A stretch of 7,961 nt of DNA from an uncultured Pedobacter sp. (lineage in GTDB: Bacteria > Bacteroidota > Bacteroidia > Sphingobacteriales > Sphingobacteriaceae). The position numbers and the translations under genes were made by a program. The DNA is taken from positions 1-7,961 of the forward strand of contig CAMLDJ010000254.1 of the NCBI GenBank assembly GCA_946478755.1. Direction: 5' to 3'. This document shows, in pieces, positions 1 to 7,373 of this stretch (position 1 is its first letter; the number at the start of each line of letters is the position of its first letter). A model generated the notes under the pieces. The model saw only the letters and a list, made by a program, of their open reading frames with translations, did no database searches and was not told the origin of the DNA.

Positions 1-1
1 C

Positions 2-2497
2 TTTCTTAAGGATGCATCTGCAGCCATTTACGGTGCTTCCGGAGCTAAGGGAGTCGTATTGATTACTACAAAGAAAGGTAAGAAGGGCAAGCCTCAAATT
101 AGCTATACCGGCTTCAGAGGAGTGTCCGATAACGCGTCTAATGTGGATATGTTATCTGCCTATGACCATGCGGTCCTTTTAAATGATGGATTTAAGATCG
201 CCAATGCAAGCGCTTCAAGTTTTTTCTCCGATGCTGACCTCGAAACCTTAAAAAATAGCAATATAAAGGGTTGGTTTGATGAACTGTGGCAAACTTCAGC
301 GGTAAACCGCCACAATATGAATATTTCGGGCGGCTCTGATGCCATCACTTTTTTTGCAGGCGGAAACTACTACGACGAATCGGGTAACTATGGCGGTATC
401 AAATACAGTAAATATGCGTTCCGTTCAGGGATGACGGCAAAGATTATAGATGGTCTGACAGCACAAGTTACCTTGAATGCTGATTTCTCTAAAAAAACAA
501 GTGATACTTATAAAAATGGAGGTGAAAATGACCAGGCCTTCTTTCAGCAGCTGATCACTACGCCTAAATGGGTTCCTATGCAAATTGACGGTAAGCCGGT
601 AAACTATAACAATAAAACAAACCCTTATGGAGTTATGCAGGCAGGGAATAATATCTGGGATAAATCGCAAGGTCTGGCACTAAATGCTTCAGTTGATTAT
701 AAACCTAAATTCCTTCCGGGCCTAACCGCCAGAGTACAGTTCGGTAAGAACAGCAGAAGTGGCAACAACAACCAATACGTACCTGCATATAATGTCTATA
801 ATTTTCAAATGACTGGTAACAATAATTTGTTGTATACCAATGTGCCGGCCACTTTAGATCCTGTGATTGCGGCTATTAGTCCTGCCAATGCACAATTGTT
901 GACCGGAACCAGTCTCGGATCCAGCTATCAGGCCATCGCTTCATTGAGCTACGACAAAACAATAGGTAAGCACAACTTCAATGTAATGGCAGCTTTTGAT
1001 CAGTCCGAAGGCCTTAACGAAAGATTGCAGGTTTACTGGAGAAATCAGGTTTTAGAAAACATAGAAGAGTATTGGGGCTTTGACCGGTCGTCATTTACAC
1101 TTCAGGAAAAAAGTATTTTTGAAACCGTTCAGCGATCTTACATCAGTAGGTTAAACTATGATTACGACAAGAAATATTTCATCGAGGGTATTGCACGTAT
1201 GGATGCCTCATCAAATTTTGCTCCTGGAAATCGCTGGGGACTTTTCCCTAGTTTAGGTATTGGATGGGCAATCAGTGAAGAAGATTTTTTTAAGGAGAAT
1301 GTTAAGTTTGTTAACCGTTTGAAAGTTAGAGCTAACTATGGATTGGTAGGAGAAAGCAGGGTTAATGCAAGATTATGGCAATATAGATATATTGTGGATC
1401 CGAATGGATATCTGTATAATGAAAATCTCACAGGTGGAGCAAATCCATCTGAAATGCCAAATCCAGATATTAGCTGGGAGAAATCGCGGACATTGAACCT
1501 TGGCTTGGATGTCTCAATGTTCAATGATAAAATCGATTTTACCTATGAGTTTTATCATAGATATTCTTACGATGCATATGACAAGGGGAATAATGAAAAT
1601 TTCCCAATGTACGCAGGATTTGAAGCGCCTACTTTAAATTATCAGCAAAGAACCAGCTGGGGCTCTGAGTTTAGTATAGGCTATCGTACCAAAATTGGTT
1701 CAGACTGGCGCATGAATGCCAGCGTGATGTTTGGCTTTGCAAACAACCGAATTGATCAGATGTTTTATAATGAATTCCAGCTTTGGGACATAACCTATCC
1801 GGATCTGAAATATCAGTTTGGAACAGACCCGAAAAAATACAACAGCTCTAATTACGGCTTACTTTCTAAGGGGATGTTTAGGACACAGGCCGAGGTGGAT
1901 GCTTTCTTAAATGAGAACCCAACGTATACCATTAACAATAAAGTGCCGCAGGTAGGTTGGTTATATTATGAAGATACCAATGGGGATGGAAAGATCACGG
2001 AGAAGGATCAGGTACCCATGTTTAACAGCACCAATTCTTTCGGAACAGGTTTCAATATTGGTATTACCTATAAAACATTAAGCCTGAACACCAACTTTGT
2101 AGCCAGGTTTGGAGGTAAGGAGTTTTACGACAGTAAATCAAGAGAGCCCGCAACTAAAACTTTAAATGTTCCTGAGTACTGGAAAGACCATTGGACACCA
2201 GAAAACCCAAATGCTAAATTCCCAAGATACGATGATGCTTCTATAGATGCAGGTTGGAATTCCGATTTTTGGGCAGTAAGTGGTACCATGATCAGGATCA
2301 ACAGTATGACGCTGACCTACAAAATGCCTAAAACCTTCCTGAATAAAATTGGCTTAGCTGATTCCAGGCTGGTGTTGACAGGTAATAACCTTTGGACAAT
2401 CATTAATCCGTTGAAATATAAGGATCCATATTCTTCAACAATATATGACTACCCAACATTAAGAACAATTTCTTTAGGTCTGAATGTAAGTTTATAA
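2..2497 (+). CDS. SusC/RagA-type TonB-dependent outer-membrane transporter, 5'-truncated by window edge
   Basis: This is the outer-membrane beta-barrel that imports glycan oligomers using TonB energy, partnered by the SusD lipoprotein downstream. The frame is open from base 2, giving 831 residues. SusC proteins are usually about 1000-1100 residues, so the signal peptide, the carboxypeptidase-regulatory-like domain, the TonB box and most of the plug lie outside the window. Residues 3-26 are the classic end of the plug (KDASAAIYG, then GVVLITTKKG). The barrel shows typical SusC signatures: NISGGSD near residue 107, LKVRANYGLVGE at about 440 and NPDISWEK at about 487. A Ca-loop-like DTNGDGKITEKD lies at 658-669 (nt 1973-2008). 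The protein ends SLGLNVSL, a terminal beta-strand closing in Leu instead of the common aromatic residue. The TTG at 59 is an internal codon, not a start. The stop TAA overlaps a possible ATG of the next gene. Substrate unknown. Confidence 0.96.
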   Translation, partial: FLKDASAAIYGASGAKGVVLITTKKGKKGKPQISYTGFRGVSDNASNVDMLSAYDHAVLLNDGFKIANASASSFFSDADLETLKNSNIKGWFDELWQTSAVNRHNMNISGGSDAITFFAGGNYYDESGNYGGIKYSKYAFRSGMTAKIIDGLTAQVTLNADFSKKTSDTYKNGGENDQAFFQQLITTPKWVPMQIDGKPVNYNNKTNPYGVMQAGNNIWDKSQGLALNASVDYKPKFLPGLTARVQFGKNSRSGNNNQYVPAYNVYNFQMTGNNNLLYTNVPATLDPVIAAISPANAQLLTGTSLGSSYQAIASLSYDKTIGKHNFNVMAAFDQSEGLNERLQVYWRNQVLENIEEYWGFDRSSFTLQEKSIFETVQRSYISRLNYDYDKKYFIEGIARMDASSNFAPGNRWGLFPSLGIGWAISEEDFFKENVKFVNRLKVRANYGLVGESRVNARLWQYRYIVDPNGYLYNENLTGGANPSEMPNPDISWEKSRTLNLGLDVSMFNDKIDFTYEFYHRYSYDAYDKGNNENFPMYAGFEAPTLNYQQRTSWGSEFSIGYRTKIGSDWRMNASVMFGFANNRIDQMFYNEFQLWDITYPDLKYQFGTDPKKYNSSNYGLLSKGMFRTQAEVDAFLNENPTYTINNKVPQVGWLYYEDTNGDGKITEKDQVPMFNSTNSFGTGFNIGITYKTLSLNTNFVARFGGKEFYDSKSREPATKTLNVPEYWKDHWTPENPNAKFPRYDDASIDAGWNSDFWAVSGTMIRINSMTLTYKMPKTFLNKIGLADSRLVLTGNNLWTIINPLKYKDPYSSTIYDYPTLRTISLGLNVSL

Positions 2498-2523
2498 TGG
2501 TAACAAATTTTAAAACCGGAAAA

Positions 2524-4368
2524 ATGAAATATCAATATAAAAAAGCATTAACAATAGCTGCAACTATTTCGTTAATCGCTGTATTTACAGGTTGTAAAAA
2601 AGATTTCTTTGACCTGAAAGACAGGAATGCACTCGACTCTCAGATATGGGACAATGAAGGTGCCATACAATTTCTCTTAAACGATACGTATGATGTGGTT
2701 ATGCCAGAATTCCCTTACGAGTATGGAGCTAATAACGTCATCTACGCAAGTGATGAAGACCGTTATAGCGCATCGGATGCCCTCATGAGAAAAGCGATCG
2801 GGGTCAATGGTTTATTGGCTTCTAATGATGTTAAGTTTATTGCTACCAAATACCAGGGCACAAAAGGAGATAACAGATACTTCGACATTGCGCGTTGTAA
2901 TACCGCCCTAAGTGAAATTCCTGGCGGAAATTTGAGCCAACTGGTCAAAAACAAACTGAGAGGGCAGTTTTATGCGCTTAGGGCCTTGTCTTACTTTGAA
3001 TTGGTCCGTCTTTATGGTGGTGTACCGTTGGTATTAACGCCACAGAATCCTGACAATGTTAAATTAGAGGGAAGGGCAAAAGCTGCAGCCTGTTTTGAGT
3101 CAATTGTAAATGACCTTGATTCCGCTATGACATTGTTAAATGGGGTAACCTGGAACGACGCTACAGAAAGAGGTAAGTTTACCCGACAGGCTGCTGCTGC
3201 TCTGAAAGGTCGAGCGCTACTGTATTGGGCCAGCCCACAGTTTAATCCCGTTAATGATCCGGCGCACCCTTATGATGCTGCAAGATGGCAAACTGCTTAC
3301 CTGGCTTGCAAAGAAGCTTACGATATTTGCCTGGCATCGGGAAATGTGTTAATGGCAAATTACTCAGATATATTCCTGAAAGAAGGCACAACAAATACGG
3401 AAGCTATTATCGTGAGGTCGTATTCAAGTAACGCTCAAAAGAGGGGGCAGAATGTTGAGGCGAAATTAAGGCCTGGACAAGAGGGGGGAGGTGCCTCAGC
3501 TTTCATTCCAACGGTAAACCTTGTTAACGCCTATCCTATGAAAGATGGGGTGCCTACAGATGAAGCTTCATCATTTACTTATGACCCAGTATTGTTCTGG
3601 CAAAACAGAGATCCCAGATTTGAAGCTACTATTGCCTATAATGGTAGCCGCTGGAAGCTTAGCGGAAATGCAACGCGGAGGCAGTGGAACTACAATGGCA
3701 ATCCATCCGAAGGGTCGACAAGTGTTCAGGGATTTTATATGAAACGTTTTGCAAACCCTGATCTGGCCAAAGGCGCTGTGAGTTATTCTAATGACTTTGG
3801 TGGAAACGGAATGGACTGGATTGAGTTGCGTTTCGCAGAGGTGATTATGAACTATGCAGAGTGTGCCAATGCGATCGGAAATCTCGCCGAAGCAAAAGAA
3901 CTGGTTAAAAAGATCCGTGTACGAGCTGGAATTGTGCAAGGTGCTAAAAACTACGGGCTTGACCTTGCAGGTAACACCGCTGAAATGAGTGAATTGATCT
4001 TGAACGAAAGAGAAATTGAATTCGCCTTTGAAGGTAAACGTGGATATGATTTAAGGAGAACACGTACCTTCCATGAACTTTCAGGAAATCTGACGCGTTT
4101 GGAGTGGGAAGTTAAGTCTACTGCTCTAAAAGACGAATTGGAGGCTATCAATCCTTCAACGGGTCTTATGTTCAGGGAAAGTATTGATATTAATGATAAA
4201 GCAACTTTCAATAAATACTTTAAAACGACAGAGAAAAACGCCGGTTCTGTAGCATTTAATGTTCAGGATACCTATTATTTTTATGCATTGCCTTCTACCT
4301 TTATGAATTCAAGTCCTTTATTGGAGCAAACGATTGGTTGGGATGGGGGAACATTTGATCCATTGTAG
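2524..4368 (+). CDS. SusD/RagB family glycan-binding outer-membrane lipoprotein
   Basis: This is the lid-like lipoprotein that captures oligosaccharides over the SusC barrel. From the ATG at 2524 it is 614 residues, on the long side for the family. Residues 1-23 form a lipoprotein signal (MKYQYKK, then a hydrophobic stretch ending FTG) with the lipidated Cys at 24, followed by KKDFFDL, a very common SusD beginning. The TPR-like helical core shows ALRALSYFELVRLYGGVPLV at 151-170. The C-terminal RagB/SusD part shows LRFAEVIMNYAEC at 435-447 and LNEREIEFAFEGKRGYDLRR at 493-512, the most diagnostic motif. An in-frame ATG at 2497 overlaps the susC stop and would add nine residues (MVTNFKTGK). I prefer 2524 because it gives a compact signal peptide with the usual MK start. 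The gene is co-transcribed with susC and probably translationally coupled to it. It appears intact. Confidence 0.95.
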   Translation: MKYQYKKALTIAATISLIAVFTGCKKDFFDLKDRNALDSQIWDNEGAIQFLLNDTYDVVMPEFPYEYGANNVIYASDEDRYSASDALMRKAIGVNGLLASNDVKFIATKYQGTKGDNRYFDIARCNTALSEIPGGNLSQLVKNKLRGQFYALRALSYFELVRLYGGVPLVLTPQNPDNVKLEGRAKAAACFESIVNDLDSAMTLLNGVTWNDATERGKFTRQAAAALKGRALLYWASPQFNPVNDPAHPYDAARWQTAYLACKEAYDICLASGNVLMANYSDIFLKEGTTNTEAIIVRSYSSNAQKRGQNVEAKLRPGQEGGGASAFIPTVNLVNAYPMKDGVPTDEASSFTYDPVLFWQNRDPRFEATIAYNGSRWKLSGNATRRQWNYNGNPSEGSTSVQGFYMKRFANPDLAKGAVSYSNDFGGNGMDWIELRFAEVIMNYAECANAIGNLAEAKELVKKIRVRAGIVQGAKNYGLDLAGNTAEMSELILNEREIEFAFEGKRGYDLRRTRTFHELSGNLTRLEWEVKSTALKDELEAINPSTGLMFRESIDINDKATFNKYFKTTEKNAGSVAFNVQDTYYFYALPSTFMNSSPLLEQTIGWDGGTFDPL

Positions 4369-4397
4369 ATAATTATTCAGTCATAACATTAAAAAAA

Positions 4398-5345
4398 ATG
4401 ATGATGAAACTAATTAATAAATATGCGGCCTTTGCTATAGTCATGACCGTAATCTTTGGTTCCTGTAAAAAGGAAACCAGCAATATTTTTAACATGTTTG
4501 ATGATGTCAAGGTTACATATCACGCTAATAGTCCTTATGCCGTTACCGACTATAAAGAAGTGAACCCTGGTGATAGCGTGTACCTGGAATATACCATTGA
4601 GTCGGCCAACAAAGACATGTATGCCGTTGCAATTTTTGAGACTTCTGCTGCCATTCCAACTAAGATTTTCTTAGACGACAGCCAGCGCAGGAGTTATTCT
4701 GGTGTGGTGAAATTGAAAATGGACACAAGGGTAGGGAAAGTTTCTTACCGCATCTGGGCCTTGGATAAAGGAGGAGTGTATCTTGGCGATGGCTATAAAA
4801 CCATTACCCTGGATGTGAAGTCCGATTATAATTATTGGGCAGGCCGGGAACTTAAAATGCCAGATACCCTGGAAAAAGTAAACGACTGCTATTTTGCACT
4901 TTCTACCGGTGAGCTGTTTAATTACGGCAATGGAGCCGCCAACTCGGCTAAAATTGACATGGGGTTGTTTAGAGTCCCGGCATTTGATGCCAAAACCGGA
5001 GATCTTATCGGCTATAAATATGATGTATATTCACTGGCTTCAAATCCGTTGCCATTTACAGCCTACGATATCAGCAGCTGGACGAAAAGGGGAACCAAGT
5101 TTTCTGCACCTAAAACCGGACAATCCAGCGCATTTTTAAATTTGAGAACGGGCGATAAGATTATGTCGGCTGCCAAAAGTGCCAAACCTACAGCAACGCG
5201 TACAAGTACGGGTTTGACGGGCGGCAGTTTGTTTTACTTTCTAACTCCAGAGGGTAAATACGGTGCCATTTACGTGAACTCAATTGAACCCACCAACGTA
5301 AAAAATACGGTCTTTATGAACATTGATGTAAAGATGCAACGTTAA
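4398..5345 (+). CDS. PUL lipoprotein, probable surface glycan-binding protein (unassigned family)
   Basis: A 315-residue exported lipoprotein placed 29 bp after susD, the usual place for a SusE/SusF-like surface glycan-binding protein. The signal is MMMKLINK plus a hydrophobic stretch and the lipobox FGSC, with lipidated Cys23, then KKE. Three consecutive ATGs (4398, 4401, 4404) make the exact start uncertain by two residues. The mature part looks all-beta in two blocks. Residues about 30-140 resemble an Ig/PKD-like module with PGDSVYLEYTI and a closing VSYRIWALDKGG plus YKTITLDV. Residues about 145-315 start after NYW (145-147) and carry the related motifs YFALSTG (165-171) and FLNLRTG (246-252). 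No catalytic motif is visible. I cannot firmly name the family. A DUF4466-like domain is a weak suggestion from general resemblance and length. Binding to the same glycan as SusC/SusD is inferred from position only. Its transcript most likely ends at the terminator just downstream. Confidence 0.85.
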   Translation: MMMKLINKYAAFAIVMTVIFGSCKKETSNIFNMFDDVKVTYHANSPYAVTDYKEVNPGDSVYLEYTIESANKDMYAVAIFETSAAIPTKIFLDDSQRRSYSGVVKLKMDTRVGKVSYRIWALDKGGVYLGDGYKTITLDVKSDYNYWAGRELKMPDTLEKVNDCYFALSTGELFNYGNGAANSAKIDMGLFRVPAFDAKTGDLIGYKYDVYSLASNPLPFTAYDISSWTKRGTKFSAPKTGQSSAFLNLRTGDKIMSAAKSAKPTATRTSTGLTGGSLFYFLTPEGKYGAIYVNSIEPTNVKNTVFMNIDVKMQR

Positions 5346-5368
5346 ATTAGTTATTGTGTGTGTTTACC

Positions 5369-5398
5369 AAGGCTGTCACCGAAAGGTGCAGCCTTTTT
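5369..5398 (+). terminator. Intrinsic terminator after the SusC/SusD/lipoprotein block
   Basis: A near-perfect hairpin lies 24 bp after the lipoprotein stop. AAGGCTG (5369-5375) pairs with CAGCCTT (5389-5395) and CACC (5377-5380) with GGTG (5385-5388). One T at 5376 is bulged, and the hairpin is closed by a GAAA tetraloop (5381-5384). The descending arm runs into TTTTT (5394-5398). This has the stem, stable tetraloop and U-tract of a Rho-independent terminator for + strand transcription. It implies that the downstream exported proteins need their own promoter or read-through. Confidence 0.88.
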
Positions 5399-5420
5399 AT
5401 TCTACGTCAAACGAGACCCT

Positions 5421-5428
5421 TAAAATTG
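5421..5428 (+). promoter_or_regulatory. Weak candidate Bacteroidota -7 promoter element
   Basis: TAAAATTG matches the Bacteroidota -7 consensus TAnnTTTG at five of six defined positions. It overlaps the edge of the palindrome cluster and lies about 90 bp before the propeller gene start. No convincing TTTG -33 element is found at the expected 19-21 bp upstream, where the terminator U-tract lies. A promoter somewhere in this gap is expected because of the preceding terminator, but this particular site is only a guess. Confidence 0.2.
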
Positions 5429-5441
5429 AACTTCAATGAAG
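5426..5441. repeat. Two overlapping 11-bp interrupted palindromes in the intergenic gap
   Basis: TTGAA-C-TTCAA (5426-5436) overlaps CTTCA-A-TGAAG (5431-5441). The octamer TCAATGAA within it (5433-5440) recurs as a direct repeat at 5467-5474, and an inverted partial copy TTCATT lies at 5491-5496. The cluster sits between the upstream terminator and the start of the propeller gene, so it could be an operator. Short AT-rich palindromes also arise by chance, so function is not shown. The remainder of the 5399-5518 gap holds nothing else I can support. Confidence 0.35.
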
Positions 5442-5518
5442 CCTGGAGAAGCAAACGCTCAAAACCTCAATGAATATTGCTCGTCATAGCTTCATTATCG
5501 TTGAAAAAATATACACTG

Positions 5519-7204
5519 ATGAAAAATGTTTTTAAGCCCATCTTCCGAACTTTATTGCTGTTTGTATTCCTGTCCTCACTGTGTGTAGAACTTGTTCATG
5601 CTCAAAATTCCCTGTACCAATTAATTGGAAAGGACTATGCTACTGTAAAACTATCAAAATTCGTAAACGTTTTTTCCGGTGCTAAAAATAGCATCGCAAA
5701 CATCAGTAAGCAGGTCGAGGGCTTGGAAGCAGTCAAACTACCGTTAACTAAAGGCGTGGTTAAAACAGGGACCTTAAAGTTCAGGACCAGCAGCTCTTGT
5801 TATGTGCTGATCGGAATTTTCAGAGACTCGGCAGCTGTGCTAAAATCATCCTCATTAAATGCAATTGATTTTGGAACTGGAGTGGTAAATAACTCACCCC
5901 TTATCAAAAATGCAATGAGCATAACGGGATTGCCCGCTGTTGATGTATATGCCGTTAGGTATAGCAAGGGAACACAGCAATTAAAATGGACAGACAATCT
6001 TTTTATGGTTCTTGGAGCAGTGTCCTCCATAGCCAATTTTACCGTACAGGATGCAAGATGTCCCGACGGGAGATTATGGGAGCCATTCGATATTGAAGGC
6101 TTTGCTTCAGACAAGGCCTTGTTTGAAATCATTGGTGGACCCAATAAGCCTACCCTGGATGAAGGAATGGAGGGCACACAAGATATACAGGGCGGTTTTG
6201 AAGGAGGGGTTTGCGTTAAAATTGCTGGCGTTTACCACATGTTTCCTACAGAACGTGCGGGAGAAAAAGGAATGGATTATACTTATGATCGCGTTAAAAC
6301 AAGAATAGGACATTGGACAAGCAAGGATGCCATACACTGGAAAAGAGTTTCTACGATTTACCAGGCAAGTGGAACTTATGCTCTTACGCATGACGATAAT
6401 CCATTAAACGACAGAAGAGGAGCGATCTGGTCGTATATGCCTGTTTTTAATGAAAAGGCCAATAAATGGTATGGCTACTATCTGACGTACACCGTAGATA
6501 AGGAAATTGCGCCCAACCATTCCTTCGGCAGGATATGGAGAACAGAGTCCGAAACTCCGGGTAGAGAGGGAATAGGCGGGCCGTATAAAGAAGGTATGAT
6601 CATTATGGAACCTGGTCTCGATACCCAGTTATGGGAAGGGCGACAAGGAGTGGACTCCTTTTTTCCCTACCAAATTGGAAATAATGAATGGCTAGCATTT
6701 TATGGTGGGGCTTACCCCTATACATCTATTAAAGATTATCCTGATAAGCCTGGTAAAGGCTGGTTTGTTGGCCTGGCAAAATCGCAATCGGCAGAAGGGC
6801 CATGGACAAGGATGGACACCACGGTAAATCCGATTAAAACCATTCATCCCTGGTTTATTGAAAATCCGATCGTATATAAACTTTCAGCGGATTGCTACAT
6901 CACCGTTTTTGACGGCGGGCCTGAAGGCTGGGGGCACCATTTGCCCAATATGATGGGCTACGCCTTGTCGCGTGATGGCTATAACTGGTCGGAAGCCAGT
7001 TATCTGCCTATAGAAACAAAAGTTAACAAGTGGTGGGACATCATGCGAACCCCAATGTGTTTAATCGATGAAGGTAATGATATATTTACCATTGTTTACG
7101 CCGCCATTGACCTTAAAAAACGATTTCATCCGATGGGAAAAGTGCAGGTTAAGCTCAACAAGGAAGTTTTAAAAAGTAAAATACAATTATTGCAAAAAAA
7201 ATAA
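5519..7204 (+). CDS. Exported five-bladed beta-propeller protein, putative glycoside hydrolase (GH43/GH32/GH117-like fold)
   Basis: A 561-residue secreted protein. I start it at ATG 5519, not the upstream in-frame TTG at 5477, because this gives a clean signal peptide (MKNVFK, hydrophobic core, VHA/QN cleavage after residue 28). There is no lipobox, so it is probably periplasmic or secreted. Residues about 30-175 are a beta-rich domain of unknown role. Residues about 185-550 show five blade-like repeats: FEGGVCVKIAGVYHMF (227-242), SYMPVF to WYGYYLTY (305-324), VDSFFP to WLAFYGG (378-397), ENPIVYK to CYITVFDGG (448-467) and MRTPMCLIDEG to FTIVYAA (509-529). Strand-connecting motifs of the TSKDxxxW kind occur at 266-274 (WTSKDAIHW), 420-429 (AKSQSAEGPW) and 482-490 (ALSRDGYNW). 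This pattern is typical of the arabinanase/invertase superfamily. Blades 1, 3 and 4 carry E228, D379 and E448 as candidate active-site acids. Exact GH family and substrate are unknown. A non-catalytic binding role is possible. No frameshift is seen. Confidence 0.82.
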   Translation: MKNVFKPIFRTLLLFVFLSSLCVELVHAQNSLYQLIGKDYATVKLSKFVNVFSGAKNSIANISKQVEGLEAVKLPLTKGVVKTGTLKFRTSSSCYVLIGIFRDSAAVLKSSSLNAIDFGTGVVNNSPLIKNAMSITGLPAVDVYAVRYSKGTQQLKWTDNLFMVLGAVSSIANFTVQDARCPDGRLWEPFDIEGFASDKALFEIIGGPNKPTLDEGMEGTQDIQGGFEGGVCVKIAGVYHMFPTERAGEKGMDYTYDRVKTRIGHWTSKDAIHWKRVSTIYQASGTYALTHDDNPLNDRRGAIWSYMPVFNEKANKWYGYYLTYTVDKEIAPNHSFGRIWRTESETPGREGIGGPYKEGMIIMEPGLDTQLWEGRQGVDSFFPYQIGNNEWLAFYGGAYPYTSIKDYPDKPGKGWFVGLAKSQSAEGPWTRMDTTVNPIKTIHPWFIENPIVYKLSADCYITVFDGGPEGWGHHLPNMMGYALSRDGYNWSEASYLPIETKVNKWWDIMRTPMCLIDEGNDIFTIVYAAIDLKKRFHPMGKVQVKLNKEVLKSKIQLLQKK

Positions 7205-7373
7205 ACATTCAACATCAAAATATCCATGTTCAATAACAAATAATCCCCTTTCATCAGTTAATCATTTCAATTCAGGCAATTTTTTAGTTTTTTAAGATTA
7301 TAAAAGAACATCCGGGTGTCAGACAAAGCCGCAGTTCATGCCCAAAACCTATTGACCGTTAAAGAGATAAAAA
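7205..7373. other. Intergenic gap between propeller and DUF3826 genes, no clear signals
   Basis: The 169 bp are AT-rich with T- and A-tracts. I see no stem-loop with a U-tract after the propeller stop, so the two genes may share a transcript. TAGTTTTT at 7285-7292 resembles the -7 element TAnnTTTG apart from its last base, but no properly spaced TTTG lies upstream. No small gene or RNA is supported here. The start codon at 7374 follows AAAGAGATAAAA, an A-rich leader of Bacteroidota style. Confidence 0.5.

Noticed and set aside
59..61. TTG as the start of the SusC-type gene
   Set aside because: The same frame is open to base 2 and the upstream codons encode the conserved SusC plug sequence KDASAAIYG, so the TTG is an internal Leu and the gene begins outside the window.
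1973..2008. EF-hand-like DTNGDGKITEKD as evidence of a separate dockerin or calcium-binding protein
   Set aside because: This loop is a common element within SusC-type barrels and lies in the middle of the transporter frame, so it needs no separate explanation.
3571..3939. Antisense open frame of 122 residues inside the SusD gene
   Set aside because: It lies wholly within a well-supported SusD coding region, shows no recognisable domain and has no context of its own. The same applies to the other antisense and shifted frames within the genes.
5477..5518. TTG start 14 codons upstream of the propeller gene ATG
   Set aside because: The added residues do not improve the signal peptide. The ATG at 5519 gives a standard MKN-hydrophobic-AxA-like signal.
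5800..6177. Antisense open frame of 125 residues in the propeller gene
   Set aside because: It is a shadow of the coding strand, with no signal or motif, and falls within an intact gene.
7194..7201. Run of eight A as a possible slippage or phase-variation site
   Set aside because: It spans the last codons of the propeller gene (QKK before the stop), so slippage would change only the extreme C-terminus. A-tracts are common in this genome style.
7211..7230. AACAT/ATGTT inverted repeat after the propeller stop as a terminator
   Set aside because: The stem is only five AT-rich pairs with a ten-base loop and no following U-tract.
7285..7292. TAGTTTTT as a -7 promoter element for the DUF3826 gene
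   Set aside because: It lacks the terminal G and has no TTTG at the right distance upstream. Such T-rich strings are expected by chance in this AT-rich gap.
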